Assembly (NCBI RefSeq): GCF_007997155.1
Contig: NZ_VORT01000003.1
Location: 124,001-188,000, forward strand
Origin: Aequorivita antarctica
GTDB taxonomy: Bacteria > Bacteroidota > Bacteroidia > Flavobacteriales > Flavobacteriaceae
Direction of reading: 5' to 3'
DNA length: 64,000 bases
Shown here piece by piece: positions 53,069-61,705 of the stretch (within the stretch, counting starts at the first letter, position 1; every line of letters starts with the position of its first letter). A model generated the notes under the pieces. It had not been told where the DNA came from. It saw nothing but the letters and a program-made list of their open reading frames with translations, and ran no database searches. The position numbers were made by a program, and so were the translations under genes.

Positions 53069-55057
53069 TTACGGAATGATAACTTCTTCCTTACTAATAG
53101 CCGTGTTGTTCTTTGATTTCTCTACGATTTCATCCGCATCTTTACTTAATTCATAAAGTTTTTCTCTTTCTAATTTTAACCTCTCATCAAGAAAGTTATG
53201 CCTTAACTCAAATTCAGTAAATATTTCACTCCAAGTTTTAACATAAATTTTTATTCTACCATCTTCATTGTAAATTAGAGATTCTTCTCCGTGAGTTTTA
53301 TTTGTCCTAATTTGTCTTTCAATAAATTGACTAGTGTTAAACTTGTTTCCAATTAAGTAAAATTTCCACGACATATTTGGAGCATTAAACTCTTGTCTTG
53401 AACTTATAACACTTAAGTACTTCATAACTTGAGAATACTCTTTTTCTCCTAATTGGATTTTCGGATGCTTTAATTCAAGAACAATATTTTCTATTTTTGC
53501 ATCTTTTTTATGTTGTCGACAAGCAAAAATATCCATTTCTCTATTTTTATCTATATGGTCTATTTTAGTGTCTTTTATCTCTCCAGTAGTTTTATAAATG
53601 TACCTTTTTAGTGCTTCCTCAAATTTAGGTTCAGCGGCTGTTACTAAATGATATTCTTCTCCGAACAGCCAATAATGATTTTCTATTAAATCTTGCAAAT
53701 GAGGTATTTCTTTAGCTCCAAGCTCTTCATTAAAAACAAGTTCTTTTAATTGATAATAAGTTTTGTATCTATCTTCAATTAGCTTAATGGTATTTATAAC
53801 TCTGTTTAGGCTTGTTTTGTGAAGGATTTTTGACAAATCCTCTCTTTCTTCAGGTTCGAGTTGAGTTACGCTTTCTATTATTTTGAAGATATTATCTCTT
53901 TCGTTAGAGTCAAGTAGTAAGTCTATAAATTGAACGAATATCTTTTTTTGTTCAAGATTTAAATTAGAAAATATCTTAGGTTGGACTTCATATAATCCAA
54001 TGATAGTGTCTTTAAGTTCTTTACTTCTAATTTGCTCCCAAGAATTATTATAAGTTGGTATAATACCGTCTAATTCGTAGTCCATTACTAACCTTTCGGC
54101 ATATGCCCTTAAATAAGGTTTTCGTTTATTTTTTAAATATTCGTTAAGTTTAGTTATTAAATATTTATACTCAACAGAAGATTTTGCTTTGGAGAATAAG
54201 CTTTTTTGATTGCTTTCTTCATTTGTGGTAAAATCGAAATGTGAAAAGAAATCACTTTCAATATAAATACTATGATAATAATAATCTCCTTTTTTATTTA
54301 GAGTAGTGAAGTCTTTATAAATTTCCTTTCCATTAGAATCTTGAAAATAAAATTTAGAATGTTCCTTGTTTAAAGATTCATTCCATTGAACATATTTGAT
54401 TTTAAATATGCTATTGTTATTCTCCAAGTTGAAAAAATCTCTATCTGCAACTAATTCTGAATAATCCAAAGGTGTTCCATTTATTAGAATTGAATATTCT
54501 TTATTTAATTCTAAAAACCAGCAAAACTCTTTCTTTATATAATTTTTTAAATCTATCTCAAATACATCTTTACTAATAAGTAAGTTGGTGAAATAAACCG
54601 TGGTTCCCGTGAAATTTACATCTGTGTTTAAAATTTTCTTTTGGTATACTTTTAAATTTTCAGCAGATATAGCTATTGTTCCACCTTTTATTCCTTGATT
54701 TTCGTAAGATGTAGTCCATTTCGCACCATTTGCAAAAGTGTAAAATGTAAGTCTACCCACTCCGTTTTTACCGTGTAAAATCGATGAATGTTTTGGAGAT
54801 TGAATTTGAATCGATTTTTCTGAATCATAGAAGTTATCAAATTTGTAGGCTAAATTTTCTAGGTCAATTCCTGTTCCATTATCTTTTACTTGAATAAAGT
54901 TGATTCGTCCTAATTCGTTGGAATCATAATTTATTTCAATTTTTGTAGCCTTAGCATCAAAACCATTCCAGATATATTCAGCAAAAGAAGAAGCAGGGTT
55001 GTAGTTCTTCAATACTCTTTTTATTCCTTTAGATGTAATTTTCGCTTCGTTCTGCAT
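53069..55057 (-). CDS. GHKL ATPase fused to a PD-(D/E)XK (Shedu-like) nuclease
   Basis: Protein of 662 residues. The N-terminal GHKL (MORC/HSP90-like) ATPase has the N-box FAEYIWNGFDAKA (Glu27, Asn31), DNGTGID (59-65) and HGKNGVGR (95-102). A middle helical region leads to ENHYWLFGEEYHLV, similar to the W-L-L/F-G start of Shedu (DUF4263) nucleases, and a nuclease core with Asp509 (REMDIFAC) and Glu528-x-Lys530 (VLELKHP). A cytosolic ATP-controlled DNase is expected; an antiviral role is inferred from the fusion and island context. The gene is bracketed by a perfect 10-bp inverted sequence, as in an integron cassette. Confidence 0.8.
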   Translation of the reverse strand: MQNEAKITSKGIKRVLKNYNPASSFAEYIWNGFDAKATKIEINYDSNELGRINFIQVKDNGTGIDLENLAYKFDNFYDSEKSIQIQSPKHSSILHGKNGVGRLTFYTFANGAKWTTSYENQGIKGGTIAISAENLKVYQKKILNTDVNFTGTTVYFTNLLISKDVFEIDLKNYIKKEFCWFLELNKEYSILINGTPLDYSELVADRDFFNLENNNSIFKIKYVQWNESLNKEHSKFYFQDSNGKEIYKDFTTLNKKGDYYYHSIYIESDFFSHFDFTTNEESNQKSLFSKAKSSVEYKYLITKLNEYLKNKRKPYLRAYAERLVMDYELDGIIPTYNNSWEQIRSKELKDTIIGLYEVQPKIFSNLNLEQKKIFVQFIDLLLDSNERDNIFKIIESVTQLEPEEREDLSKILHKTSLNRVINTIKLIEDRYKTYYQLKELVFNEELGAKEIPHLQDLIENHYWLFGEEYHLVTAAEPKFEEALKRYIYKTTGEIKDTKIDHIDKNREMDIFACRQHKKDAKIENIVLELKHPKIQLGEKEYSQVMKYLSVISSRQEFNAPNMSWKFYLIGNKFNTSQFIERQIRTNKTHGEESLIYNEDGRIKIYVKTWSEIFTEFELRHNFLDERLKLEREKLYELSKDADEIVEKSKNNTAISKEEVIIP

Positions 55058-55071
55058 TTTTGTTTTTGTAT

Positions 55072-55207
55072 TACTGGCAACGTTTAGTATAACCGCAGTT
55101 ACGGATAAATATACGAGGTTTTTCGGTTTAGCATTGACGTTAGCAATTAGGCGTGGATTCGGACGCAGTCGAATCCGCCGTAATTGCGGTTCTACAGTGT
55201 TGGTAGC
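55072..55207. repeat. attC-like recombination site between two cassette genes
   Basis: Starts TACTGGCAAC (55072-55081) and ends GTTGGTAGC (55199-55207). Inside, AACCGCAGTTACGG (55091-55104) pairs with CCGTAATTGCGGTT (55178-55191), 13 of 14 bp, and GGATTCG/CGAATCC (55155-55161, 55170-55176) forms an inner hairpin. The outer ends are not complementary to each other beyond CAAC/GTTG, but each is exactly complementary to the far end of its adjacent gene unit, the rule for integron cassettes. Confidence 0.6.
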
Positions 55208-55212
55208 AGTTT

Positions 55213-55995
55213 TTAAATTCCGTTTGGAAAATATTCTTTTAGATAAACCTTTGCTTCCTCATAATCTAATTCGGATGCTTTTTTCATATAATAATACTCT
55301 AATTTATTTTCACGTAATTTTCCATATTCAAAACCCAAACCATAGTTTATTTTTGGATTATTTGGCTCTAATTTCAATGCTTTCTTTATTAATTCAATTG
55401 CTTCATCATTCAAGCCACAGGATGATTTAAAAATCCCGTAGTTAAAGTATAATTCAGGAAATTCAATATTGTTAATTAGTTTTAAATAACATTTTTCCGC
55501 TTCAGCTTGGAACTCAATTAACTTGAATTTTTCAGCATCTGTTAACTCTTTTTCTTGCTCAATTAATTTATAAGACTTATTGGCAAAATCATTAGCAATT
55601 TCGTATAAATTAGTGTTCTTCACTTTTACACGTATTTCAAGATGAAAAGGTATCGGATTTCCAATAAAATAATCTGTATGACCATTCGAGTAATCTATAA
55701 CTATATCTAAAACTTCAACTGAAATATCTGATATTCGATATTGTTTATTCTCGTAATTAAATATAGATTCAATTTTTAATGTTGTATTTCCTAAAATAGA
55801 AGATATTTTCTTGTAATCCGAAGTTTCAAATATTGCTTTTTCACCTTCATCTTTAAAAACAAATCGAGGATAAATAAGGGCATCTTTATATTCAATATCA
55901 TTTATCGAAGGAAAGTCAGGTAAGTTAATTCCCATAAAAGAGTTAACCTTTTTTGGTCTTAAATTTTTATAAATATCTTTCTTAAATAAACTCAT
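55213..55995 (-). CDS. Cytosolic protein with a C-terminal TPR module
   Basis: Product of 260 residues without signal peptide. The N-terminal ~130 residues form an unrecognised beta-rich domain (PRFVFKDEGEKAIFET, YENKQYRISDISVEVLDI). The C-terminal ~110 carry TPR-like repeats, clearest in LYFNYGIFKSSCGLNDEAIE and LIKKALKLEPNNPKINYGLG. The gene is bracketed by the inverted pair GTTGGTAGC (55199-55207) and GCTACCAAC (56017-56025). Function unknown; a single-gene cassette product. Confidence 0.65.
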   Translation of the reverse strand: MSLFKKDIYKNLRPKKVNSFMGINLPDFPSINDIEYKDALIYPRFVFKDEGEKAIFETSDYKKISSILGNTTLKIESIFNYENKQYRISDISVEVLDIVIDYSNGHTDYFIGNPIPFHLEIRVKVKNTNLYEIANDFANKSYKLIEQEKELTDAEKFKLIEFQAEAEKCYLKLINNIEFPELYFNYGIFKSSCGLNDEAIELIKKALKLEPNNPKINYGLGFEYGKLRENKLEYYYMKKASELDYEEAKVYLKEYFPNGI

Positions 55996-56016
55996 TTTTA
56001 TTTTTTTTCTTGAATT

Positions 56017-56025
56017 GCTACCAAC
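56017..56025. repeat. Cassette-end sequence, partner of 55199-55207
   Basis: GCTACCAAC is the exact inverse complement of GTTGGTAGC at 55199-55207; the pair brackets the TPR gene at 55213-55995. Confidence 0.62.
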
Positions 56026-56160
56026 GTGTTATATCTACACTAAAGGTGACCTTTTTCGCATTATAAGGGATAAACACACCTTCTTGTGATTCTATCCGTT
56101 TCTGTTATTTTTACTAAAACTACAATTAATCCATCAAATATCCATCATACATATTCTTGA

Positions 56161-56853
56161 TTATAGCTTCATCCCATACATCATATTATCCAGTTCTCTC
56201 CAATTGGGGATGTGCTTCGAAAGTTCTGCCCAGAATTCTTTAGAGTGATTCTTTATTTTAGTGTGTACCAGTTCGTGGACTATTAGGTAATCTATTAGTG
56301 AGAATGGTAATTTTATAGATTCTATATTTATGGTAATGGCATTATTGGGGGAACAACTTCCCCATTGTTTTTCAAGCTTTTTAAACTGAACTTTTTCATA
56401 TTTCAAGCCTGTTTTCTTTGACCATTTTTTTAGTCTTGGTTTTATCTTTTCTAAGGCTTTCTGAGTGAAGAAATTTTCAAAGGCTTCAACTAAATTGGAT
56501 TGGCTGTTTAAACTTTTAGGAGTGAGAACTTTAAACTTTGATTCAGTGAAGTCTATTTCTATGTTTTCAATGTCATTATTGATGAATATCTCCACATAGT
56601 ACTTTCTGCCCAAATACTGAATCCTGGAACCAGTGACTATTTCATCTTCTCCTATGGACTTAACGAGCTCTAACTTATCTATTATCCACTTGGCTTTTTT
56701 GGCTATTAGTTTGTCACTTTTTTCAATGGATATGAGATTTCCTTTCAGAGTAACCCCTTTCCCTTTTTCTACAGTTATGTAATGGGATTTGAGCCCTTCC
56801 TTTTCAAGAATGGTATATTCTATCGTTTTATGTCCGTACTTAATCTCTGGCAT
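56161..56853 (-). CDS. YgjP-like (SprT/DUF45-type) metallopeptidase
   Basis: Cytosolic zinc peptidase-like protein of 230 residues. HELVH (His193, Glu194, His197) with His203 in KNHSKEFW completes the YgjP zinc site; QWGSCSPNNAITIN is the family signature. These genes habitually accompany type I restriction hsdR genes, as here, where it is the last gene of the operon (2 bp after the GIY-YIG-like gene). Its function in restriction is unsettled. Confidence 0.88.
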   Translation of the reverse strand: MPEIKYGHKTIEYTILEKEGLKSHYITVEKGKGVTLKGNLISIEKSDKLIAKKAKWIIDKLELVKSIGEDEIVTGSRIQYLGRKYYVEIFINNDIENIEIDFTESKFKVLTPKSLNSQSNLVEAFENFFTQKALEKIKPRLKKWSKKTGLKYEKVQFKKLEKQWGSCSPNNAITINIESIKLPFSLIDYLIVHELVHTKIKNHSKEFWAELSKHIPNWRELDNMMYGMKL

Positions 56854-56855
56854 TA

Positions 56856-57194
56856 TTAAAACTTATGAATATAATTTTGTGAAAGCTTAACTTCCTGTTC
56901 AATTCTTTTCATTTCTGCGCTATCGTTTAATGCTATTGTTCTATAAATTATATTCTCAATATTATTTAAAACGTATTTACGCTTTTCTTCATTATTTCTT
57001 GTTCCTTGTCCATATGGTTTTGGTAACAACGAGCTCATCCTATATGCAACATTGTTACCGCAACCAAAAAGAATAAATTCATTAGTCGCTTTATTCTTTA
57101 ATTGATATACTCCTTTTCCGTATGGGGCTATTAAAATGTCATTATCAGCTGGATTTGGAAATTCATACCATTCAGACCAGTTAAAATCTTTCAT
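56856..57194 (-). CDS. Small GIY-YIG-like protein
   Basis: Product of 112 residues. G-V-Y-Q-L-K-N followed by I-L-F-G-C-G-N-N-V-A-Y-R-M resembles the GIY and YIG strands with the N-x4-R helix of GIY-YIG nucleases, and a late IEQEV could supply the catalytic Glu. The second motif has Phe-Gly instead of Tyr-Ile-Gly. It lies 5 bp after hsdR and 2 bp before the YgjP gene, so it is co-transcribed. Nuclease activity is an inference. Confidence 0.5.
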   Translation of the reverse strand: MKDFNWSEWYEFPNPADNDILIAPYGKGVYQLKNKATNEFILFGCGNNVAYRMSSLLPKPYGQGTRNNEEKRKYVLNNIENIIYRTIALNDSAEMKRIEQEVKLSQNYIHKF

Positions 57195-57199
57195 AAATC

Positions 57200-60100
57200 C
57201 TATCCCTTATTTTTTATCAAAACATCCACCATTTCCCTAGCTTTTATTTTTGCCTCTGAACTTTCCAATTTAGCTTGTAGTAAACGTTTTATCTTGTTTT
57301 CAATGTCTTTCTTAACTCTGCCTTTATTCTGCCAATCAATAATATCTAATTCACCCTTTATAAGAGCAAATAAGCTCCTGGTAGCGTCTTCTGCTTCATT
57401 ATTGAATATAGTCTTCATTGAGTTGAAAACCGCTCTGCTACGCTCTGTATTGAATCCTTTTTCTTCTCCTTCTTTTTGCTGGCTAATTATCTCATCCTGG
57501 ATTTGGGAATAGGCCAATAATAATTGAAGCTGGGTCAGTCTTTTTTCTTCATATTGTTTCAAAAGCTCCTCTAACCTTTGTGCTAAGGGCTTGTAAAAAT
57601 CTGGGTTTTTGTCAATGCCAACTTTTATGGTGTGCTTTAAGTTGTTTCGCATCTTCAACTCTTTGGTGGCTGGAGAGGCGTTCATAATTTCCTCTTTGAA
57701 CTTTTCTTTATCTATAATAGAGATAGGTTCGTTCAAAAGACTTTCAACTCCTTCAGATTTTAAGTGGGCATCTATCATATCCTGAAGCATCTTACTTTCA
57801 TCGGGACTGATACGAAGACCATCATCATCTGGATATGCGTTTTTGGCTCTCAACTTCAATTCATTGTAGAGCTTAAAATCATCTTCATATTTCAACGCTG
57901 CCTGGTTGGGCAGGATTAGGTTAATGGATTTGTTGAAATCTTTCAGTAAGGTTTTAAACTCATCCCTTCTGTCCAAAGGTTCAATATACAAAAGAGCTTT
58001 ATCAATATATTTCTCCCTGTCATACTTTCTATCAACTTTTAAGGGTTTGAAAAACTCTACCAGCTTATTGTGATTCAACTCTAGGATTGGCAGCTCTTCA
58101 TTTATATTTTTAAGAATATCATCTGGTCTAAGGTCGCCTGAAAATATTTCAAGTGCCTGAATCAGATAGTCCGTGATACCGTTGTAATCAATAATAAATC
58201 CTGCATTCTTTCCTTGTCTGCTTCTGTTTACCCTTGCAATGGCTTGCAATAGATTGTGTTCCTTTAAAGGTTTGTCTAGATAGAGGCAGGAGGCAATGGG
58301 TGCATCCCAACCTGTAAGCAACATATCTGAAACTATGATAAAGGCAGTATTGTCATATTTTTTCTTCTTGCCAGATTTATCTCTTTCTCTCTCATCTCCA
58401 AAAGGAAGTTTAAAATCATCAGTAACTGTTTTTACCATTTCAGGGGGAACTACCAGAATGGGTTTTTGGTCATTGGGATTGTTTTTGTTCCACTCCAATG
58501 TTTTGAAATACTCCTTTGCGATGGCATCGCCTTTTGGAGAACCCATACTGATGACCACTTTGGAATCAAAATTATGATAGCCTTGTTCTTTTAATTTCAA
58601 GAGGGCTTCTTGATATTTTATTGCTGCTGGTCTGCCACTGCAAACTATCATTGCCTTGTGCTTATCAGGATAGATTTTATCTCTGTAATGGTCTACAATG
58701 TGTTTGCTTATATCCCGAATCCGCTCTTTAGAAAGTTGATATTTTTGAAGAGCTTTCCTTTTTAAAAGGTCTTTCTTTTCTTCCGATTCATCTTTGAACT
58801 TTTCTTCAAACTCCTTATCTAGTTCCTCTTTTTTGATATCCAGTTTGGCAATTCCTTCATCATAGAGCAGTTCTACAGTGGCACCATCTGCAACAGATTC
58901 TTTGATAGTATAAACATCAATATAATCTCCTCCATAAAACTCTCCTAAAGTGGATTTGTCTTCTTTGGAAATAGGAGTGCCCGTAAACGCTATAAACTTT
59001 GCATTGGGTAAAACCGAACGCATAAAAGCTGCTAGGAATCCATAATGGCTGCGGTGGGCTTCATCCACCATAACATAGAGGTTTTCTTTGTTTGAAAGTG
59101 CAGCGAGGTCTATTTCTGTGCGCTCAATTTCTATCCATTTACCCTCCTGTAACTCCTTAGTGATTTTGATGAGTTTATTATCTAAAATCTTTTTTTCGAT
59201 TTGGATATTGCCTTTTTCCTCAATTTCAGTTTGGTCTTCTTGGGAAGTAGATTCCCTATCGCTTTCCTGGAATTTCTGAATTGTGGTTGTTATTATAGAA
59301 CCATAATCATTGCCTAATAATTTTTGTAAATGTGCTACCGAGGATGCCTGTTTTACATTTTTAAAACCTACGTGTTGTAAGGTTGTTGTAATCTGCCTAT
59401 CCAAATCCTTACGGTCAGTCATCACCAAAATGGTGGGATTGTTGAAACCATATTCTGGAGCTTGCAGTTTTCTGGCAATGTATGCCATAGTCAAAGACTT
59501 CCCACTTCCTTGGGTGTGCCAAACAACGCCACCTTCATCTCCTTGCAAACGCTTAATTGTTTTATTGGTTGCTCTTAATTGCTGATGTCTTGGAAGTTTT
59601 TTAATGGTTCTTCCTTCTTCCATTTCAAATAGGATAAAATGACGGATTAAGTCCAAAATTCTTTCTTTTCTGAAAAGAGCATACAAAAGCACATCCTGTT
59701 TGGAAGGAGAATCCCCTAAAAAACTAAGGTCTTCATCTTTGCCTGGTCTGTATAGGAAATAAAATTGTTGGGGCGCACCAATGGCACCATATCTTCCTCC
59801 ATCCTTCCAAATTCCCAAACAGAATTGGTTGAAATGGAAGAGTTTTTCTGAGTTTTCTTGGTAATATTTAATATCATTATAAGCAGTGTCCCAGGCATTG
59901 GTAGCTATTGGAGATTTGCATTCAATAATTGCAATGGGCAGCCCATTTATATAGACTACTAAATCTGGAATTGAGTTTTGGTATCTGCCGTGGTATCTTA
60001 TCTGGTTGACAATTAAATAATCGTTGTTGTCAGGGTTTTTGTAATCTATGAAATGGATTGGGTGAAAGTCTTCCTTCCCATCTATTACCTGCTTCACCGT

Positions 60101-60379
60101 CTGAGCTCCACCTCTGATTAAATGCCATATCTTTTCATTGATTTCCATAAGGGAAGTTCCCGTTACGGATGTGATAAGGCCATAGGCTTTATTTAGGTTA
60201 TTGTCATTTATCCAGGGGTTTATTCTTTTAATGGCAGCGAGCAACCTGTCCTTTAGAATGGTTTCAGTAATATCTGTACGTTCATCCTGAGTAGCTCCAT
60301 TGATATATTGATATCCCATTTTCTGAAACAGCTTAATGGCTGGTAGTTCACTTTGGATGTATTCTGGAGTGTTACTCAT
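57200..60379 (-). CDS. hsdR: Type I restriction endonuclease, motor/nuclease subunit R
   Basis: 1059 residues, normal for HsdR. Nuclease domain: P138-D139 and E153-x-K155 (IIECKSP), the PD-(D/E)XK site that cleaves DNA after translocation. SF2 motor: Walker A GSGKS (291-295) in VVWHTQGSGKS, DEAH-box VMVDEAHRSHYG, FTGTPIS, and motif VI region AIARVNRSRQG. The C-terminal helical domain would bind HsdM. The start overlaps the upstream gene by 8 bp. hsdM and hsdS are not in the window; without them no methylation or sequence specificity can be provided locally. Confidence 0.93.
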   Translation of the reverse strand: MSNTPEYIQSELPAIKLFQKMGYQYINGATQDERTDITETILKDRLLAAIKRINPWINDNNLNKAYGLITSVTGTSLMEINEKIWHLIRGGAQTVKQVIDGKEDFHPIHFIDYKNPDNNDYLIVNQIRYHGRYQNSIPDLVVYINGLPIAIIECKSPIATNAWDTAYNDIKYYQENSEKLFHFNQFCLGIWKDGGRYGAIGAPQQFYFLYRPGKDEDLSFLGDSPSKQDVLLYALFRKERILDLIRHFILFEMEEGRTIKKLPRHQQLRATNKTIKRLQGDEGGVVWHTQGSGKSLTMAYIARKLQAPEYGFNNPTILVMTDRKDLDRQITTTLQHVGFKNVKQASSVAHLQKLLGNDYGSIITTTIQKFQESDRESTSQEDQTEIEEKGNIQIEKKILDNKLIKITKELQEGKWIEIERTEIDLAALSNKENLYVMVDEAHRSHYGFLAAFMRSVLPNAKFIAFTGTPISKEDKSTLGEFYGGDYIDVYTIKESVADGATVELLYDEGIAKLDIKKEELDKEFEEKFKDESEEKKDLLKRKALQKYQLSKERIRDISKHIVDHYRDKIYPDKHKAMIVCSGRPAAIKYQEALLKLKEQGYHNFDSKVVISMGSPKGDAIAKEYFKTLEWNKNNPNDQKPILVVPPEMVKTVTDDFKLPFGDERERDKSGKKKKYDNTAFIIVSDMLLTGWDAPIASCLYLDKPLKEHNLLQAIARVNRSRQGKNAGFIIDYNGITDYLIQALEIFSGDLRPDDILKNINEELPILELNHNKLVEFFKPLKVDRKYDREKYIDKALLYIEPLDRRDEFKTLLKDFNKSINLILPNQAALKYEDDFKLYNELKLRAKNAYPDDDGLRISPDESKMLQDMIDAHLKSEGVESLLNEPISIIDKEKFKEEIMNASPATKELKMRNNLKHTIKVGIDKNPDFYKPLAQRLEELLKQYEEKRLTQLQLLLAYSQIQDEIISQQKEGEEKGFNTERSRAVFNSMKTIFNNEAEDATRSLFALIKGELDIIDWQNKGRVKKDIENKIKRLLQAKLESSEAKIKAREMVDVLIKNKG

Positions 60380-60941
60380 TACTGCAATAAGTTACTAAAT
60401 GTTGTAAATGTTGTTTATACTCTTCAGCAAAATCAAATAGTTCTTGCGCCTTTATTCTTGGATAGTCTTCTATATTATTAGGCAAAATTTTAATTAGAGA
60501 ACTTAATTTAGAAAAGTCTTCACCTGTAGATTTATAAGCAATCCATTCATTGCTTGTAGTATGTTCCCAGCCATCAAAATTCTTTCTAACGCTCATTTTA
60601 TAGGCATTTGTTTTTTCAATATTTACTTTATCTTGAAAAGTATTTGCCCAGAGACCAATATTTTGATTTTGGCCTAAATGTTCATATGTAAACCTGAAAT
60701 CTTTATTAGGTTCAAGATATAAGTATAATTTGGAATTATGAGCAAAATTATTTTCATAGATTTCTACTTTAAAGTCTGTATCCTTTGTCAATTCCTCTAA
60801 TTCTCTCTTTACAGCATACCAGAATTTTGAAACCATTTTATCTACAACGGCTCCCATATGCTGGTAAATTTCAAAAGCAGAGGAAAAATTTTCCTCATCT
60901 ATTGTAAGGGTTTTGAAAATTTCATCATCGTATTTACTCAT
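60372..60941 (-). CDS. Unrecognised protein encoded between a PDDEXK_4 nuclease and hsdR
   Basis: Cytosolic protein of 189 residues with no clear motif. It begins with an acidic helical segment and has a beta-rich middle (FKVEIYENNFAHNSKLYLYL) followed by helices. It starts one base after the stop of the PDDEXK_4 gene and overlaps hsdR by 8 bp, so it is tightly coupled to both. Similar C-terminal regions follow the nuclease core in some longer PDDEXK_4 proteins, so the two ORFs may be the halves of one ancestral protein; this is a tentative reading. Confidence 0.6.
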   Translation of the reverse strand: MSKYDDEIFKTLTIDEENFSSAFEIYQHMGAVVDKMVSKFWYAVKRELEELTKDTDFKVEIYENNFAHNSKLYLYLEPNKDFRFTYEHLGQNQNIGLWANTFQDKVNIEKTNAYKMSVRKNFDGWEHTTSNEWIAYKSTGEDFSKLSSLIKILPNNIEDYPRIKAQELFDFAEEYKQHLQHLVTYCSNE

Positions 60942-60942
60942 C

Positions 60943-61704
60943 TTAAAAATATTTTATGATTTCTATATATTGTTTTACTAACTCCTTTACATTGGCTGAC
61001 TGAACATTTGGCATCGTTGCATTTAGCATATCTGAAATATCCGTTTGATAACTGAGGCATTTTAAAACATCAACATCTACCAATCGAGTTTTCAAATCTT
61101 CATTTATCGTATATTCAGAAGGGGTTTTCCCGTCCTTAGTAAGATAAACTAATAAGATATTCTCATCCTTTAGCCCCAAAGTTTTTGTACAATAATTATA
61201 ATACCGCTCCAATTGTTTGGGTTGGTCAGGTGCATCAATTTTGTTTTCAATCACTACTGCAAACCTCTGTTTTAGACCAATACTCTGAATAAAGATATCA
61301 ATACGACCATATAAAGCAGTATGCTTTTCTTCAAGAACTTCAATTTGATTTAGATTAATGTTGGTAAATCTATTTTTTTTGTCTTCCGAAATTTTAAGGG
61401 ATTCGATAAAAGCTGTATAAAAAAGTAATTGTTGGCCGTGAGTACTTCTAGTTTTTAAAAGGTTCACCAAAAAAGGCGTGTGGGTTGTAGTTTCTCTATA
61501 ATTAATATTTAAAATATTGAAAATATTATAGTTTATAGCATTTGAAAGATTCCATTGAGAATAGCCATTCTTCATTTCAATAAAATTCGAAATTACAGTC
61601 TGTATTTTAGGGATGTTTTCATCAATCAAACGTTGCTCAAATCTATGTTTTGTTTTTAAATAGGCTTCAAGTAAATTTTGGATATTTTGCTGGGACACTT
61701 CCAT
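60943..61704 (-). CDS. PD-(D/E)XK nuclease family protein (PDDEXK_4 type)
   Basis: Cytosolic protein of 253 residues. Nuclease core: Asp136 in GRIDIFIQ and Glu153-x-Lys155 in VVIENKI, followed by PDQPKQLERYYNYC, the usual PDDEXK_4 continuation with a Q-x3-Y helix. An N-terminal helical region carries TPFLVNLL. It is spaced by one base from genes on each side. It probably cuts DNA; target and control unknown. Confidence 0.78.
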   Translation of the reverse strand: MEVSQQNIQNLLEAYLKTKHRFEQRLIDENIPKIQTVISNFIEMKNGYSQWNLSNAINYNIFNILNINYRETTTHTPFLVNLLKTRSTHGQQLLFYTAFIESLKISEDKKNRFTNINLNQIEVLEEKHTALYGRIDIFIQSIGLKQRFAVVIENKIDAPDQPKQLERYYNYCTKTLGLKDENILLVYLTKDGKTPSEYTINEDLKTRLVDVDVLKCLSYQTDISDMLNATMPNVQSANVKELVKQYIEIIKYF

Positions 61705-61705
61705 A

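Noticed and set aside
55134-55430. 98-codon plus-strand frame across the attC-like site
   Set aside because: Covers the palindromic site and is antisense to the TPR gene; composition does not look coding.
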